Both the position numbers and the translations under genes were made by a program. A stretch of 38,194 bases of DNA from contig NZ_WIXI01000030.1 of assembly GCF_009617585.1 (NCBI RefSeq), positions 1 to 38,194 of the forward strand, written 5' to 3'. The notes beneath the pieces are model-generated. The model was not told the DNA's origin, did no database searches, and saw nothing but the letters and a program-made list of their open reading frames with translations. Position 1 is the stretch's first letter; each line of letters opens with the position of its first letter. This DNA is from Endobacterium cereale (GTDB lineage Bacteria; Pseudomonadota; Alphaproteobacteria; Rhizobiales; Rhizobiaceae). Positions 6,094 through 14,504 of this stretch are shown here, piece by piece.

Positions 6094-8310
6094 TTACCTC
6101 GGCGCGCCGGCTGTAAACGCCCCGAGACCGATAGCGAAACCACCGCCAGGAACGTCAAGCCACTTCGCCGTTTTCTCGCCTCGGCCTGTCGCCCGTACAA
6201 TCTCACCTCGCTCCAAAGCTTGCTCGGCGAGGGCTGCTAGCTTACCCTTTGCCAAGCCTTTGAGTTCCTCTGGTAGTCGCTCGCGCATCTCGTAAAGACC
6301 GCCAACGCCTGTTTTTGTGAACGGCGCGCCCGCCTCAGCTGCCGCTGCAATCGCCACGACTAGGGCGCCGCGCAAGTCGCCTTGATCGAATGCAGATGCC
6401 CCTGCCCCGGCAGTCTTATCGATAAGGAGCCCGAACTCGTTTCGGGCGTACGTGCTTAGGATCCGTCGCGCCGGTCCGTTGGCCTTGACGATGCCGCCGA
6501 GCACGATCCGGTTCGGCTCCCATGAAACACCAATCTGCTTGCAGGCCGTCTTCGCCTTAGCTTCCTCTGCCGGCCACATGGAATAGACGACACGGAGACC
6601 ATCAACGAGAGCCGTGCTGCCGCGGATCGCTTCGCGGGCGTCACTGAGGTTCTCGATTGGTTTTTGGCTCTTTCGCATGTGGTGCGCGGTGAGGATTGTC
6701 GCACTCGTCTCTGCAGCTAGGCGGGCTAGAGAAGAGCACACAAATTGCCCGGCCGTCGGATCTTCATTGATCGGCAGATGTGCAAAGCTCGCCAGAGGAT
6801 CAAATGTCACCAACCGGAGATCATTGATGTCCGCAAGCTGATCGCAGATACGCTTGAACTCGTCGGTTTCTACGAGGCCAAGCTTACGATCCTCCCGCCA
6901 GAATGCTCGAGCGCCACCCGCCGATGGCAGCGGGACGACGATCATCTTCTTTCCAAGTTCGGAGAACCGCTCACCCTTCGGATCCAAAGCGCTAATTCGT
7001 CGATGCACCTCGTTGGCATCATCCTCCGACGTGATCATCACTGACGTTCCGTCGACGGCAACCTTGCCCCCGAAAATCGGGGAGTTGTAGAAGCTCTCGC
7101 CAAACGCAATGCGTCGATGGAGCTCGAGGAGAGCGAACGACTTTCCAGTGTCGCCAGCCGCAGACACCATGCCAGGCACGCCTAATGGGATGACGCCGTC
7201 AACGAGCCACTTCACCGGCGGCGCTTCACCCACGTAACGATCGACAGTCCATTCACGGATGGAAAGCGAAGCCGGCTTGTTGTCATTGGCCGCGATAGGC
7301 GGTTGCTCGAGTTTGCGTTCCCGCTCCGCCTGGTTCCGCAGGGTGTTCTCGACGAGCCGTTTGATGACCTCTTGGCTCAGCTGCGGCGTGTTGTCCGGCT
7401 GAAAGTCAGGCTCGGGGGGATGGCGTGGGCTAAGTACGCCGGCCTTTAGGCCGTTCTCGATCGTCTTTAGACTGCGAGGCACGTCCCTGCCCCAGCCGCG
7501 CGCCACATCCTGTAGCCAGGCGCGTGCATCGCTCTCGCTGACGTGGCCGCCACCGACCCATTGTCCGAGATTGAATGCGGCATCGTTGAGCGTGTTGTTT
7601 CTCGACCCCATGGCCGCGCTGGCGAGGTCAGAAAGCTCTCGCTCGACAGCGGCGTCAACGTAGGCGTTGTTTGTCCCGGCAGGCAAAAACAGGTACGTAG
7701 ATGTCGTCTCGACTTTCTTCGGCTTTACCAAGTCGAGCAGCCAAGCTGGCGCGTGCGCGATATCGCGCACGTCGTCAGCCCAGTCATAACGGCGACCGTC
7801 CGCCATCTCGCTGCCGGCGCCAATTACGTAGCCGCCTTCGCCGCGGATGTCGACGCCAGCACCAAGGGCGCCACGGTTGCGGACTCCTTCCGTGTGCTTG
7901 AAGTAGATGTGCATGCCACCGTTGGGCGTCGTCACGCGAGCCGTCTCCGGCAACTGACCGTGTTGTGTCTCCACCGCGGCAAGCCAGTCAAAGCCATTGG
8001 CAGCGCCGGGTTTCGCGTCGATATCGAGAACGAAGAAACCAGTCTTCTCACCGGTAGGCAGTCCGATCATTGCATCCGGATAGCGGCTCCATGCGCGGCC
8101 AACGGCAGACGGAGGCGTCAGGGCACCCTTCACGCCGTTGGAAAGAAGTGGCGTCTTCGGGCCCCTCTCGTGGAGTTCGCCTGTCGAGGGGTCCACGACG
8201 TCTTCGGCCTGATGACGGCACGGAAAGCAAGGCCAGCCCCACTCTGCGTAGGAGACGGCAACTTCTTGCGGCGTCTGCGGCTCAAGCGCAACGGAGGGGA
8301 TAGGGACCAT
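6094..8310 (-). CDS. Phage primase-polymerase/helicase fusion protein
   Basis: A 738-aa replication protein that should make primers and unwind the phage origin. The N-terminal 200 residues are a bifunctional primase/polymerase (Prim-Pol) domain: VLDIDAKPG gives the catalytic acidic pair, TPNGGMHIYF the GGxHxYF motif, and GVDIRGEGGYVI the following conserved block. A linker with IAANDNKPAS follows. The C-terminal half is a RecA/RepA-like hexameric helicase: Walker A AAGDTGKSFA near residue 388, Walker B-like LVTFDPLASF near 503, and a TAHHMRKS sensor segment. The ATG at 8310 lies inside the end of the preceding 83-aa gene (29-nt overlap), with GGAGG about 12 nt upstream. The repeat array follows directly. 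Opposite-strand frames here are shadows. Confidence 0.9.
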   Translation of the reverse strand: MVPIPSVALEPQTPQEVAVSYAEWGWPCFPCRHQAEDVVDPSTGELHERGPKTPLLSNGVKGALTPPSAVGRAWSRYPDAMIGLPTGEKTGFFVLDIDAKPGAANGFDWLAAVETQHGQLPETARVTTPNGGMHIYFKHTEGVRNRGALGAGVDIRGEGGYVIGAGSEMADGRRYDWADDVRDIAHAPAWLLDLVKPKKVETTSTYLFLPAGTNNAYVDAAVERELSDLASAAMGSRNNTLNDAAFNLGQWVGGGHVSESDARAWLQDVARGWGRDVPRSLKTIENGLKAGVLSPRHPPEPDFQPDNTPQLSQEVIKRLVENTLRNQAERERKLEQPPIAANDNKPASLSIREWTVDRYVGEAPPVKWLVDGVIPLGVPGMVSAAGDTGKSFALLELHRRIAFGESFYNSPIFGGKVAVDGTSVMITSEDDANEVHRRISALDPKGERFSELGKKMIVVPLPSAGGARAFWREDRKLGLVETDEFKRICDQLADINDLRLVTFDPLASFAHLPINEDPTAGQFVCSSLARLAAETSATILTAHHMRKSQKPIENLSDAREAIRGSTALVDGLRVVYSMWPAEEAKAKTACKQIGVSWEPNRIVLGGIVKANGPARRILSTYARNEFGLLIDKTAGAGASAFDQGDLRGALVVAIAAAAEAGAPFTKTGVGGLYEMRERLPEELKGLAKGKLAALAEQALERGEIVRATGRGEKTAKWLDVPGGGFAIGLGAFTAGAPR

Positions 8311-8533
8311 GATGGGCGATTGCCTCCAATGCCAGGATTGCGAGTTGAGATGCGATTATTGCGGGGAACGTGACGGCCGCTCCGCCGTGCAAAGCTGGGC
8401 CGTAGACTCGGAGGCCGGCGTCACCTTGCACGAGCTTCAGGTCATAAGCTTTGATGCCGTGGTCTAGCTCGGCATCGAACCGGGCAATTGTCTTGCCACC
8501 GGCCCGATGCGGTCGGATTTCAAGAATTCTCAT
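8282..8533 (-). CDS. Unrecognised small phage protein, 83 aa
   Basis: A compact protein beginning MRILEIRPHRAGGKTIARFD, with a mixed beta pattern (DAELDHGIKAYDLKLVQGDAGLRVYGP) and a helical end. The pattern of the first 50 residues loosely recalls SpoVG-like folds, but I cannot support that call. It overlaps the preceding gene by four bases (ATGA) and the primase-helicase gene by 29 nt, so it is part of a tightly coupled replication operon. Confidence 0.65.
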   Translation of the reverse strand: MRILEIRPHRAGGKTIARFDAELDHGIKAYDLKLVQGDAGLRVYGPALHGGAAVTFPAIIASQLAILALEAIAHHGPYPLRCA

Positions 8534-8904
8534 GCGGGCGCCAGTGCAAACTCAAGCGAACCGAAGTCGATCGAGAGCTTGCCGCCGTTTCGGGTAGCAA
8601 AATACCGGCCTTCCAGTTGATCTACCGACGTCAGCCTGGTGCGAATTCCGCATGCGACCGCGAGAGCGGTAAATCGGGGCGATGCGGTCTGACCTAGCGG
8701 TCCCAGAAAGAACTCGAAAACCTCTTGTTGCTTCGGGCCATCGATTGGATCAGCGAAGACATTCAGTCGTAGTTTACGGTCCGCGTCGCGGTGCAGATCC
8801 ACCGCCCACACGCGCCAGCCGACCCATTTTTTTTCGACATCGTCGGGCGTTGGGAGTGTGATCGATATAGGCAGATCGTTGCCAATGCTTATCTGTGGAC
8901 GCAA
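8530..8904 (-). CDS. Unrecognised phage protein, 124 aa
   Basis: A globular protein with a WVGWRVWAVDLHRDADRKLRLNVF core and a central segment on similar lines, FEFFLGPLGQTASPRF. No family is recognised. The start is a TTG at 8904, preceded at 4 nt by a textbook AGGAGG site, which outweighs any internal ATG. Its stop overlaps the next start as ATGA. It may be a DNA-metabolism accessory such as an inhibitor or recombination factor; this is only a guess from its place before the primase-helicase. Confidence 0.7.
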   Translation of the reverse strand: MRPQISIGNDLPISITLPTPDDVEKKWVGWRVWAVDLHRDADRKLRLNVFADPIDGPKQQEVFEFFLGPLGQTASPRFTALAVACGIRTRLTSVDQLEGRYFATRNGGKLSIDFGSLEFALAPA

Positions 8905-8962
8905 GTTTCCTCCTTCCGGCGCGACGGCCGGCTATAAATCGTCTGTGATTTCGGATGGGTGG

Positions 8963-9178
8963 TCAGGCGGCGCGTGCGGCTGAAAGCTCAGCCTGCCGCA
9001 TCCACGTAGTCAGGGACGATCGGCGAGCAGCGATGGTGCCACCCAATTTGAAGTGGGGTACAATCTTATCATAGGTGAGCCGATAAACCTGGCGCTGAGT
9101 GACGCCAAGGAACCCGGCTATTGCCGGAGCCCCCATCAGTAGATCCCCGTCTACGGTGTTGTCATTCATTGGTTTCAT
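8963..9178 (-). CDS. Small helix-turn-helix protein, excisionase/AlpA-like
   Basis: A 71-aa DNA-binding protein. The segment LLMGAPAIAGFLGVTQRQVYRLTYDKIVPHFKLGGTI is a classical winged-helix of the excisionase/AlpA group (HTH_17): a recognition helix (VTQRQVYRLTY) followed by a wing ending in TIAARRSSLTTWM. Such proteins bend DNA during phage excision or activate early genes. The ATG at 9178 has a strong AGAGGAG site. It is the gene nearest the tRNA-Lys attachment site, which fits an excisionase or an early activator. No integrase gene adjoins it. Confidence 0.75.
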   Translation of the reverse strand: MKPMNDNTVDGDLLMGAPAIAGFLGVTQRQVYRLTYDKIVPHFKLGGTIAARRSSLTTWMRQAELSAARAA

Positions 9179-9818
9179 AGATTCTCCTCTATTTGCAATG
9201 TTCCAAATGCTGGCGGTTACATTGAAAGCCCGCAATAGAAATCAGGCTGCTGTACACATTGGTCAGTTGCAACACGAGATTTACGCTGGTGGTCGCAAAT
9301 TTTGGACGCAAGCGCATTTCGCTCACGATGGGAAACCATGCGTGCGAAAGGTGAATTAATGGGAAGTAGGCGGCTGCCGGCACGTCTTTACCGGGTTGGT
9401 CATTGATCGAAGCACTATAAGCGCCACCCTCATCGCGGGGCTGCACGGCAGATTGACTGCGGCTATGCGTTTGCACGCTTGCGGAAATCTGATCCGCTAC
9501 TGCGGCTGTTCACCGCAACATCCTGAAATTAGATCGGATTTACAAATTTTACAACGTGTATATTTTTAACGGCACCACTTGACCGTTTGTAAATCGGTTG
9601 GCGATTTCACCTCTTTACGAGGACAACGGCTTCACGTCCTGCTGCGACGATCGATTCGGCAACCGCAACCCACCCCTAGGGACTTTGGGAACGCCACGGC
9701 AAACGCGTGTGCCAATCGTGTGCCTTAAAACCTCGTCACACGATGTAAATCACGTTAAAATGGAGTAATACTTGTCACCGTTTTCCTCACTTACAGCATT
9801 GAAATGCTTGAGGAAAAG
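9179..9818. other. Non-coding element end next to tRNA-Lys, with repeats (putative attachment region)
   Basis: No convincing gene in 640 bp. It contains a 10-bp inverted repeat GATTTACAAA (9537-9546) / TTTGTAAATC (9586-9595) around an AT-rich 39-bp core; two direct copies of CGTGTGCC (9706 and 9717); ATCGTGTG (9715-9722) facing CACACGAT (9737-9744); and a long hairpin at 9781-9817 (TTTTCCTCA with TGAGGAAAA, inner AGCATT with AATGCT). These repeats next to a tRNA 3' end look like integrase and accessory-protein binding sites. The second attachment copy would lie beyond the left edge, so the core cannot be defined. Confidence 0.5.
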
Positions 9819-9894
9819 TGGTGAGAGCGCAGGGGTTCGAACCCTGGACCTACTGATTAAAAGTCAGTTGCTCTACCGGCTGAGCTACGCTCTC
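9819..9894 (-). tRNA. tRNA-Lys(UUU), CCA encoded
   Basis: A complete cloverleaf can be drawn: acceptor GAGAGCG with CGCTCTC, anticodon stem ACTGA/TCAGT with loop CTTTTAA (anticodon UUU), T-stem CAGGG/CCCTG with loop TTCGAAC, discriminator A and encoded CCA at 9821-9819. The phage-like element abuts its 3' end, the standard integration side for tRNA-targeting integrases. Confidence 0.95.
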
Positions 9895-9931
9895 CCAAGG
9901 GCACGTCAATCCGTGCCCCGAAAGTGGGCGG

Positions 9932-9960
9932 AACATATGCAGACGAACCCCGGTGGTCAA
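9932..9960 (-). promoter_or_regulatory. Promoter of tRNA-Lys
   Basis: TTGACC (9960-9955), 17-nt spacer, TATGTT (9937-9932) on the minus strand. A start near 9925 gives a 30-nt leader. The leader holds a hairpin GGGCACG/CGTGCCC at 9899-9918. Confidence 0.7.
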
Positions 9961-9997
9961 CCCGGGTTTTCTGCAAAAATTTCATCTTTCCCGCACT

Positions 9998-10258
9998 TTA
10001 ATGAACGGATTTGCCGTTTTCTTCTTCTTCGAACAGAACGGCGGCATCGCTGTTGGCTGAAAGGCGTACGATTCCGCCTTCAACTTCGGCAACCAGCCCC
10101 AGCGAAATGAAGTGATGATGTCCTTCGTGGCCACCTTCACCGCTGTCTTTCTTCGTCAGCTTGATTCGGCTGCCTTCGACACGGTCCACAGTACCGACAT
10201 GGGCGCCGTCAGCGCCGATGACTTCGGCATGTTCCTTGATATCGCGTGCATTGATCAT
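9998..10258 (-). CDS. DUF2171 domain protein, PRC-barrel-like
   Basis: An 86-aa protein. MINARDIKEHAEVIGADGAHVGTVDRVEG followed by RIKLTKKDSGEGGHEGHHHFISLGLVAEVEGG matches the DUF2171 pattern, small beta-barrel proteins common in Rhizobiaceae and often stress-linked; the biochemical role is not established. The ATG at 10258 has an AGGAGA site at 7 nt. It is a single gene followed by the tRNA-Lys promoter region. The upstream 200 bp (10259-10462) hold no gene. Confidence 0.8.
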   Translation of the reverse strand: MINARDIKEHAEVIGADGAHVGTVDRVEGSRIKLTKKDSGEGGHEGHHHFISLGLVAEVEGGIVRLSANSDAAVLFEEEENGKSVH

Positions 10259-10462
10259 GGTGATCTCCTTTGCGTTTGCGCGGTAACAACGCATCAGGCG
10301 GCCGAAGGATGCATCGTGCAGAGCTGTACGTGGAGCCCGAAATCTTACCTATAATTCACTAGGTTTCGCCTCATACCTATGTAATGCCAAAGCCGATGAG
10401 GGCGTACCGGCGCATCAACAGAATCAAGCCGCTACGGATGATCGCCCTGAAGGAGACTGACG

Positions 10463-11767
10463 TTGAACATATCCAACAAGCCGGACCCGGCTGGAAAAGC
10501 CGGCACCACGCCTGACCTTGCGGCGATCCTTGCCCAGGCGGGCGGCACAAAAAAGCGTTCCCGCCGGCTGGTCTGGCCGCTGGCGCTGCTTCTGGTCCTG
10601 GGCGGTGGATATGGCGCCTACAGTTATTTTTCCGGCAGCGGCCCGCGTTATGAATACACGACCGAAGCGCTGAAAAATAGCGATCTCAACGTCATCGTCA
10701 CCGCCACCGGCTCGGTCCAGCCGACGGATCAGGTTGATGTGTCGAGCGAACTCTCCGGCACCGTGCGCCAGGTCAATGTCACCTACAACAGCGCGGTGAA
10801 GGCCGGTGACGTGCTGCTGGAACTGGACACGAACAAGCAGGAAGCCGATGTGCAGAGCGCGCGCGCCCAGCTTGCTTCGGCAAAAGCCAATGTGCTGAAG
10901 GCTGATGCGGAACTCTCGTCGGCAAAGGTGTCGCTCGACCGCCTCACGAACCTCGTCAATAGCCGCATTTCAAGCCAGCAGGATCTCGATTCGGCGCGTT
11001 ATGCCTACGAATCGGCTGCGGCAACGAAATCGGTCAACGAGGCATCCGTGCTGTCGGCCGAAGCGAGCCTGCGCCTCGCCGAAGTCAATCTCTCCAAGCT
11101 CAAGGTCGTCTCGCCCATCGACGGCGTCGTGCTCACCCGCGATGTCGATCCGGGCGCCACCGTCGCCTCCTCGCTCAACGCGCCGGTGCTGTTCACCATT
11201 GCCGGTGACCTAAAGCGGATGGAACTGCAGGTCTCCGTCGATGAAGCCGATGTCGGCCAGGTCCGCGAAGGTCTGGATGCCACCTTCTCCGTCGACGCCT
11301 ACCCTAACCAGAAATTCCCCGCCAAGATCGAAAGCGTTCGTTTCGCCTCCGAAACCGTGAACAATGTCGTGACCTACAAGGCGATCCTCACCGTCGACAA
11401 TGCCGATCTGCTCTTGCGCCCGGGCATGACCGCGACGTCGGACATAACAGTCAAATCGCGGAACAACACGCTGCTCGTTCCGAATGCCGCCCTGCGTTAT
11501 TCGCCGCCGATGCAACAGAGCGCCAGGGGCGGCAACCCGCTGACGCGGCTGTTTTCTCCGCCCCGCCCGCCGCGCGGCGGTTCGCGACAGGCCGATGCCG
11601 GCGCACAGCGAGATGGCAGCCGTGTCGTCTGGGTACTTCGTGATGGTGCTCCCGTACGCGCCCGTATCATGACCGGTGCCACAGACGGTCGCTTCACCTC
11701 CGTCAAATCCGGTGAACTGAAGGAAGGCGATCTCGTCATCACCGACGCCACCGCCCGCAATGGCTGA
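10463..11767 (+). CDS. macA: Periplasmic adaptor of a MacAB-type efflux pump
   Basis: A 434-aa membrane-fusion protein that links an inner-membrane ABC transporter to an outer-membrane channel. Seen: a membrane anchor at about residues 37-56 (RRLVWPLALLLVLGGGYGAY); a biotinyl-lipoyl half (VTATGSVQPTDQVDVSSELSG, then AGDVLLELDTNKQEAD); a long alpha-hairpin of about 80 residues; the second lipoyl half (LSKLKVVSPIDGVVLTRDVDPG); and a beta-barrel domain. Near residue 350 is a proline/arginine-rich insertion (FSPPRPPRGGSRQ). The TTG at 10463 is chosen for its AAGGAGA site. The ATPase follows after 6 nt. The symbol reflects family, not demonstrated macrolide export. Confidence 0.85.
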   Translation: MNISNKPDPAGKAGTTPDLAAILAQAGGTKKRSRRLVWPLALLLVLGGGYGAYSYFSGSGPRYEYTTEALKNSDLNVIVTATGSVQPTDQVDVSSELSGTVRQVNVTYNSAVKAGDVLLELDTNKQEADVQSARAQLASAKANVLKADAELSSAKVSLDRLTNLVNSRISSQQDLDSARYAYESAAATKSVNEASVLSAEASLRLAEVNLSKLKVVSPIDGVVLTRDVDPGATVASSLNAPVLFTIAGDLKRMELQVSVDEADVGQVREGLDATFSVDAYPNQKFPAKIESVRFASETVNNVVTYKAILTVDNADLLLRPGMTATSDITVKSRNNTLLVPNAALRYSPPMQQSARGGNPLTRLFSPPRPPRGGSRQADAGAQRDGSRVVWVLRDGAPVRARIMTGATDGRFTSVKSGELKEGDLVITDATARNG

Positions 11768-11773
11768 CCGCGC

Positions 11774-12490
11774 ATGACAGAGGCTCCGCTTATCGAATTC
11801 AGAAAGGTCTCGAAGTTTTACGGACGCGGCGAAGCGACGATCCGCGCGCTCGACCATATCGACCTTTCGATCCGCACCGGCGAATTCGTCGCCATCATGG
11901 GCCCGTCGGGTTCGGGCAAATCGACAGCCATGAACATTCTCGGCTGCCTCGATACGCCCTCCTCCGGCGATTACGCTTTTCAGGGTGTGTCCACATCCGG
12001 ATTCGGCCGCGAACAGCTGACACTGCTGCGCCGCCATATGCTCGGTTTCGTCTTTCAGGGCTTTAACCTCCTCGCCCGCACCTCCGCGGTGGAAAACGTC
12101 GAATTGCCCCTCGTCTATCGCGGCATGGATACGAAACAACGCCGCGAGCTTGCCATGCACGCGCTGGAGCAGGTTGGCCTGAAAGGTCGCGAGGGCCACA
12201 CGACACAGGAATTGTCAGGCGGCCAGCAGCAGCGCGTCGCGATTGCCCGCGCCATCGTCACAAGCCCGGCAGTCCTTCTGGCGGATGAACCGACCGGCAA
12301 CCTCGATACGCGCACCAGCATCGAGATCATGGATCTGATCACGGGCCTCAATCGAGACCACGGCATTACCGTCATCATGGTCACCCACGAGGAAGATATC
12401 GCGGCTCACGCCAAACGCCTGCTGCGCTTCACCGATGGCCACCTCGTCTCGGATGACGTGCAGGAAAAGGAGGTCGCCCATGTTCTTTGA
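11774..12490 (+). CDS. ABC transporter ATPase, MacB/LolD type
   Basis: A 238-aa nucleotide-binding subunit. Seen: Walker A GPSGSGKST near residue 43, Q-loop FQGFNLL, signature LSGGQQQRVAIARAI near 147, Walker B VLLADEPTGNLD near 166, and switch histidine VTHEED. In E. coli MacB the ATPase and permease are one chain; here they are separate genes. It overlaps the permease by 11 nt, supporting coupled synthesis. Confidence 0.93.
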   Translation: MTEAPLIEFRKVSKFYGRGEATIRALDHIDLSIRTGEFVAIMGPSGSGKSTAMNILGCLDTPSSGDYAFQGVSTSGFGREQLTLLRRHMLGFVFQGFNLLARTSAVENVELPLVYRGMDTKQRRELAMHALEQVGLKGREGHTTQELSGGQQQRVAIARAIVTSPAVLLADEPTGNLDTRTSIEIMDLITGLNRDHGITVIMVTHEEDIAAHAKRLLRFTDGHLVSDDVQEKEVAHVL

Positions 12491-13685
12491 AACAACAAAG
12501 CTCGCCTGGCGTGCCATCAGCCGCAATCTGTTGCGTTCCTTCCTCACCGTGCTCGGCGTCGTCATCGGCGTTGCCGCCGTCATCGCCATGGTCACCATCG
12601 GCAATGGCACGACGGCTCAGGTACAGCAAGAACTGTCACGGCTTGGCACCAACACCCTGTTCGTCCGCCCGGGCCAGTGGGGTCCGGGACGCGCCAGTTC
12701 GGAAGCGAAACGATTTGTCGATGCGGATGTGGAAGCCATGCGCAGCCAGATCAGCGGCCTGCGCGCCGTCGCACCTGTCAACCGCGGCACCGCCACGGTC
12801 ATTGCCGGCGGCGCGAACCATTCGACCAGCGTCATCGGCACCACCAACGATTACCTGATCGCCCAGGACTGGGACATGGCGCTCGGACGCAATTTCGAAC
12901 CGACCGAGGATCGCGGCAGCCAGGCCGCCTGCATTATCGGTGAGACACTGCGCAAGGAACTTTTTGGCTCGGCCAACCCGGTCGGTCAGAGCATCCGTGT
13001 CAGCAATGTCGCCTGCCCCGTTGTCGGCGTGCTGACCAGCAAGGGCCAGTCGGGCATGGGCGATGATCAGGATGATACGGTGATCATGCCGCTGAAACTG
13101 CACCAGCGGCGCATCGGCGGCACGACGACGATCAGTTCCATCACCCTTTCGGCGCAGGATGGCATCTCGACCTCAAAAGTCCAGACCGACGTACAGAACC
13201 TGTTGCGCGAACGGCGCCGCATCGCGATTGGCCGCGACGACGATTTTTCGGTGAATGACATGACCCAGATCGCCTCTGCCATGACCGGCACAACCGTGCT
13301 TCTGACCGGCCTTCTCGGGGCGGTCGCTGCCGTCAGTCTCCTGGTCGGTGGTATCGGCATCATGAACATCATGCTTGTTTCGGTCACGGAACGAACCCGG
13401 GAAATCGGTATCAGGCTGGCGATCGGCGCTGTCGAACGGCAGGTTCTGACCCAGTTTCTGGTGGAAGCGGTGATGCTGTCCGTCTTCGGCGGCGCCACCG
13501 GCATTCTGACCGGCGTGGCGCTGGCCTATGGCGTGGTGACCTATATGAGCGTGCCCTTCGTGCCGAGCCCGACAATCATCGCGCTGGCCTTCGCCTTTTC
13601 CGCTGCCATCGGCATGGTGTTTGGTTATTTTCCGGCGCGACGCGCTGCGCAACTTAACCCGATCGAAGCGTTGCGCCACGAATAG
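12480..13685 (+). CDS. ABC transporter permease, MacB/FtsX type
   Basis: A 401-aa inner-membrane subunit. The N-terminus (MFFETTKLAWRAISRNLLRS) leads into a first span, then a MacB-type periplasmic domain of about 230 residues, then the FtsX-family core with three spans, including LLGAVAAVSLLVGGIGIMNI and the conserved TERTREIGIRLAIGA. The start at 12480 has AAAGGAGG at 6 nt and lies inside the end of the ATPase gene. It should power mechanotransmission-type efflux of an unknown substrate with the adaptor upstream. No outer-membrane TolC-like gene is present here. Confidence 0.9.
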   Translation: MFFETTKLAWRAISRNLLRSFLTVLGVVIGVAAVIAMVTIGNGTTAQVQQELSRLGTNTLFVRPGQWGPGRASSEAKRFVDADVEAMRSQISGLRAVAPVNRGTATVIAGGANHSTSVIGTTNDYLIAQDWDMALGRNFEPTEDRGSQAACIIGETLRKELFGSANPVGQSIRVSNVACPVVGVLTSKGQSGMGDDQDDTVIMPLKLHQRRIGGTTTISSITLSAQDGISTSKVQTDVQNLLRERRRIAIGRDDDFSVNDMTQIASAMTGTTVLLTGLLGAVAAVSLLVGGIGIMNIMLVSVTERTREIGIRLAIGAVERQVLTQFLVEAVMLSVFGGATGILTGVALAYGVVTYMSVPFVPSPTIIALAFAFSAAIGMVFGYFPARRAAQLNPIEALRHE

Positions 13686-13686
13686 A

Positions 13687-13709
13687 AAAAGAGCCGCTCG
13701 GGCCCTTTT
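13687..13709. terminator. Bidirectional terminator between the efflux operon and sufA
   Basis: AAAAGAGCC (13687-13695) pairs with GGCCCTTTT (13701-13709) with one mismatch around a 5-nt loop, giving U-runs on both strands between convergent genes. Confidence 0.6.
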
Positions 13710-13733
13710 CAAATTCGTTTCGGCTTCGTCTTT

Positions 13734-14126
13734 TCAGACGGCTGACGCCTGTCCTTCGCGGCTCTTCGCCAGCGCAGCCAGATCAGCAGGCTTCAATTCC
13801 ACCGATTCGCCGCAGCCGCAGGCCGAAGTCTGGTTCGGGTTGACGAAGGTGAATCCGGAACGCATCTGCGTCTGCTCGAAATCCATCTGCGTGCCGAGCA
13901 GATAGAGAACCGCCGACGGCTCGATCCACACCTTGGCGCCGGAAAACTCGACGAGGTCATCCTTGGGATGAGGCTCGGTGACGAGATCGACGGTATATTC
14001 CATACCGGCACAGCCGCCCTTTTTGATCCCGACGCGAATGCCCTGCGCTTCCGGCCCGGAATTACCGACAATCGCGTTGACGCGAGAGGCGGCGGCTTCT
14101 GTCATGGTCATCACTGCAAAGCCCAT
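13734..14126 (-). CDS. sufA: A-type Fe-S cluster carrier SufA
   Basis: A 130-aa scaffold/carrier that passes Fe-S clusters from SufBCD to target enzymes. The three conserved cysteines are present: KKGGCAGMEY near residue 40 and the C-terminal SACGCGES pair. The fold-typical VDLVTEPHPKDDLVEFSGAKVWIEP lies between. The ATG at 14126 has AAGGAGA upstream; a longer start adding MCKENEP is less likely. It is the last suf gene, separated from sufT by a parDE module. A hairpin at 14148-14164 precedes its ribosome site. Confidence 0.9.
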   Translation of the reverse strand: MGFAVMTMTEAAASRVNAIVGNSGPEAQGIRVGIKKGGCAGMEYTVDLVTEPHPKDDLVEFSGAKVWIEPSAVLYLLGTQMDFEQTQMRSGFTFVNPNQTSACGCGESVELKPADLAALAKSREGQASAV

Positions 14127-14216
14127 CGGCTCATTCTCCTTGCACATCCGGGTTCAAGGCCCGGCGGTTCTGGTGTCTTATGTAGTTCTTGATAAATGCC
14201 CAATCAATAGATTCGG

Positions 14217-14504
14217 TTACTTAGAGACAGTTTGCCAATCGCGAGCGGCATGAATGACGCGAAGAACGAGGATACCAACTCTGTCGGCGCGATAGAGCAC
14301 GATATAGTTTTCGGTTGGAAACATCCGAAGCCCCTCGCGGACTTCGTCATGCGCCACTCCAAGATGCGGATTTGCCCCGAGAAGATCCAGTATGTGAAAC
14401 ATCGCATTGCGCCACGCACGTGCTGCATCGGGATTGCGTACAGCAATATACGCAAGAATGTCCGAAATATCCTTACGAGCGCTTGGTCTGAGGCGGTGAG
14501 GCAT
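14217..14504 (-). CDS. parE: ParE/RelE-family toxin
   Basis: A 95-aa toxin of a type II toxin-antitoxin pair. The sequence RPSARKDISDILAYIAVRNPDAA near the N-terminus and LRMFPTENYIVLYRADRVGILVLRVIHAARDW at the C-terminus are typical of the ParE/RelE fold; ParE proteins commonly poison DNA gyrase. Its ATG overlaps the antitoxin stop (TGATG). It lies inside the suf operon, between sufT and sufA, on the same strand. Confidence 0.9.
   Translation of the reverse strand: MPHRLRPSARKDISDILAYIAVRNPDAARAWRNAMFHILDLLGANPHLGVAHDEVREGLRMFPTENYIVLYRADRVGILVLRVIHAARDWQTVSK

Noticed and set aside
9189..9476. Minus-strand 95-aa frame near the tRNA
   Set aside because: No ribosome site, composition unlike its neighbours, and it overlaps the start region of the HTH gene; more likely non-coding attachment DNA.
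9772..10110. Plus-strand 112-aa frame across the tRNA gene
   Set aside because: It is the antisense reading of tRNA-Lys, a common false gene.
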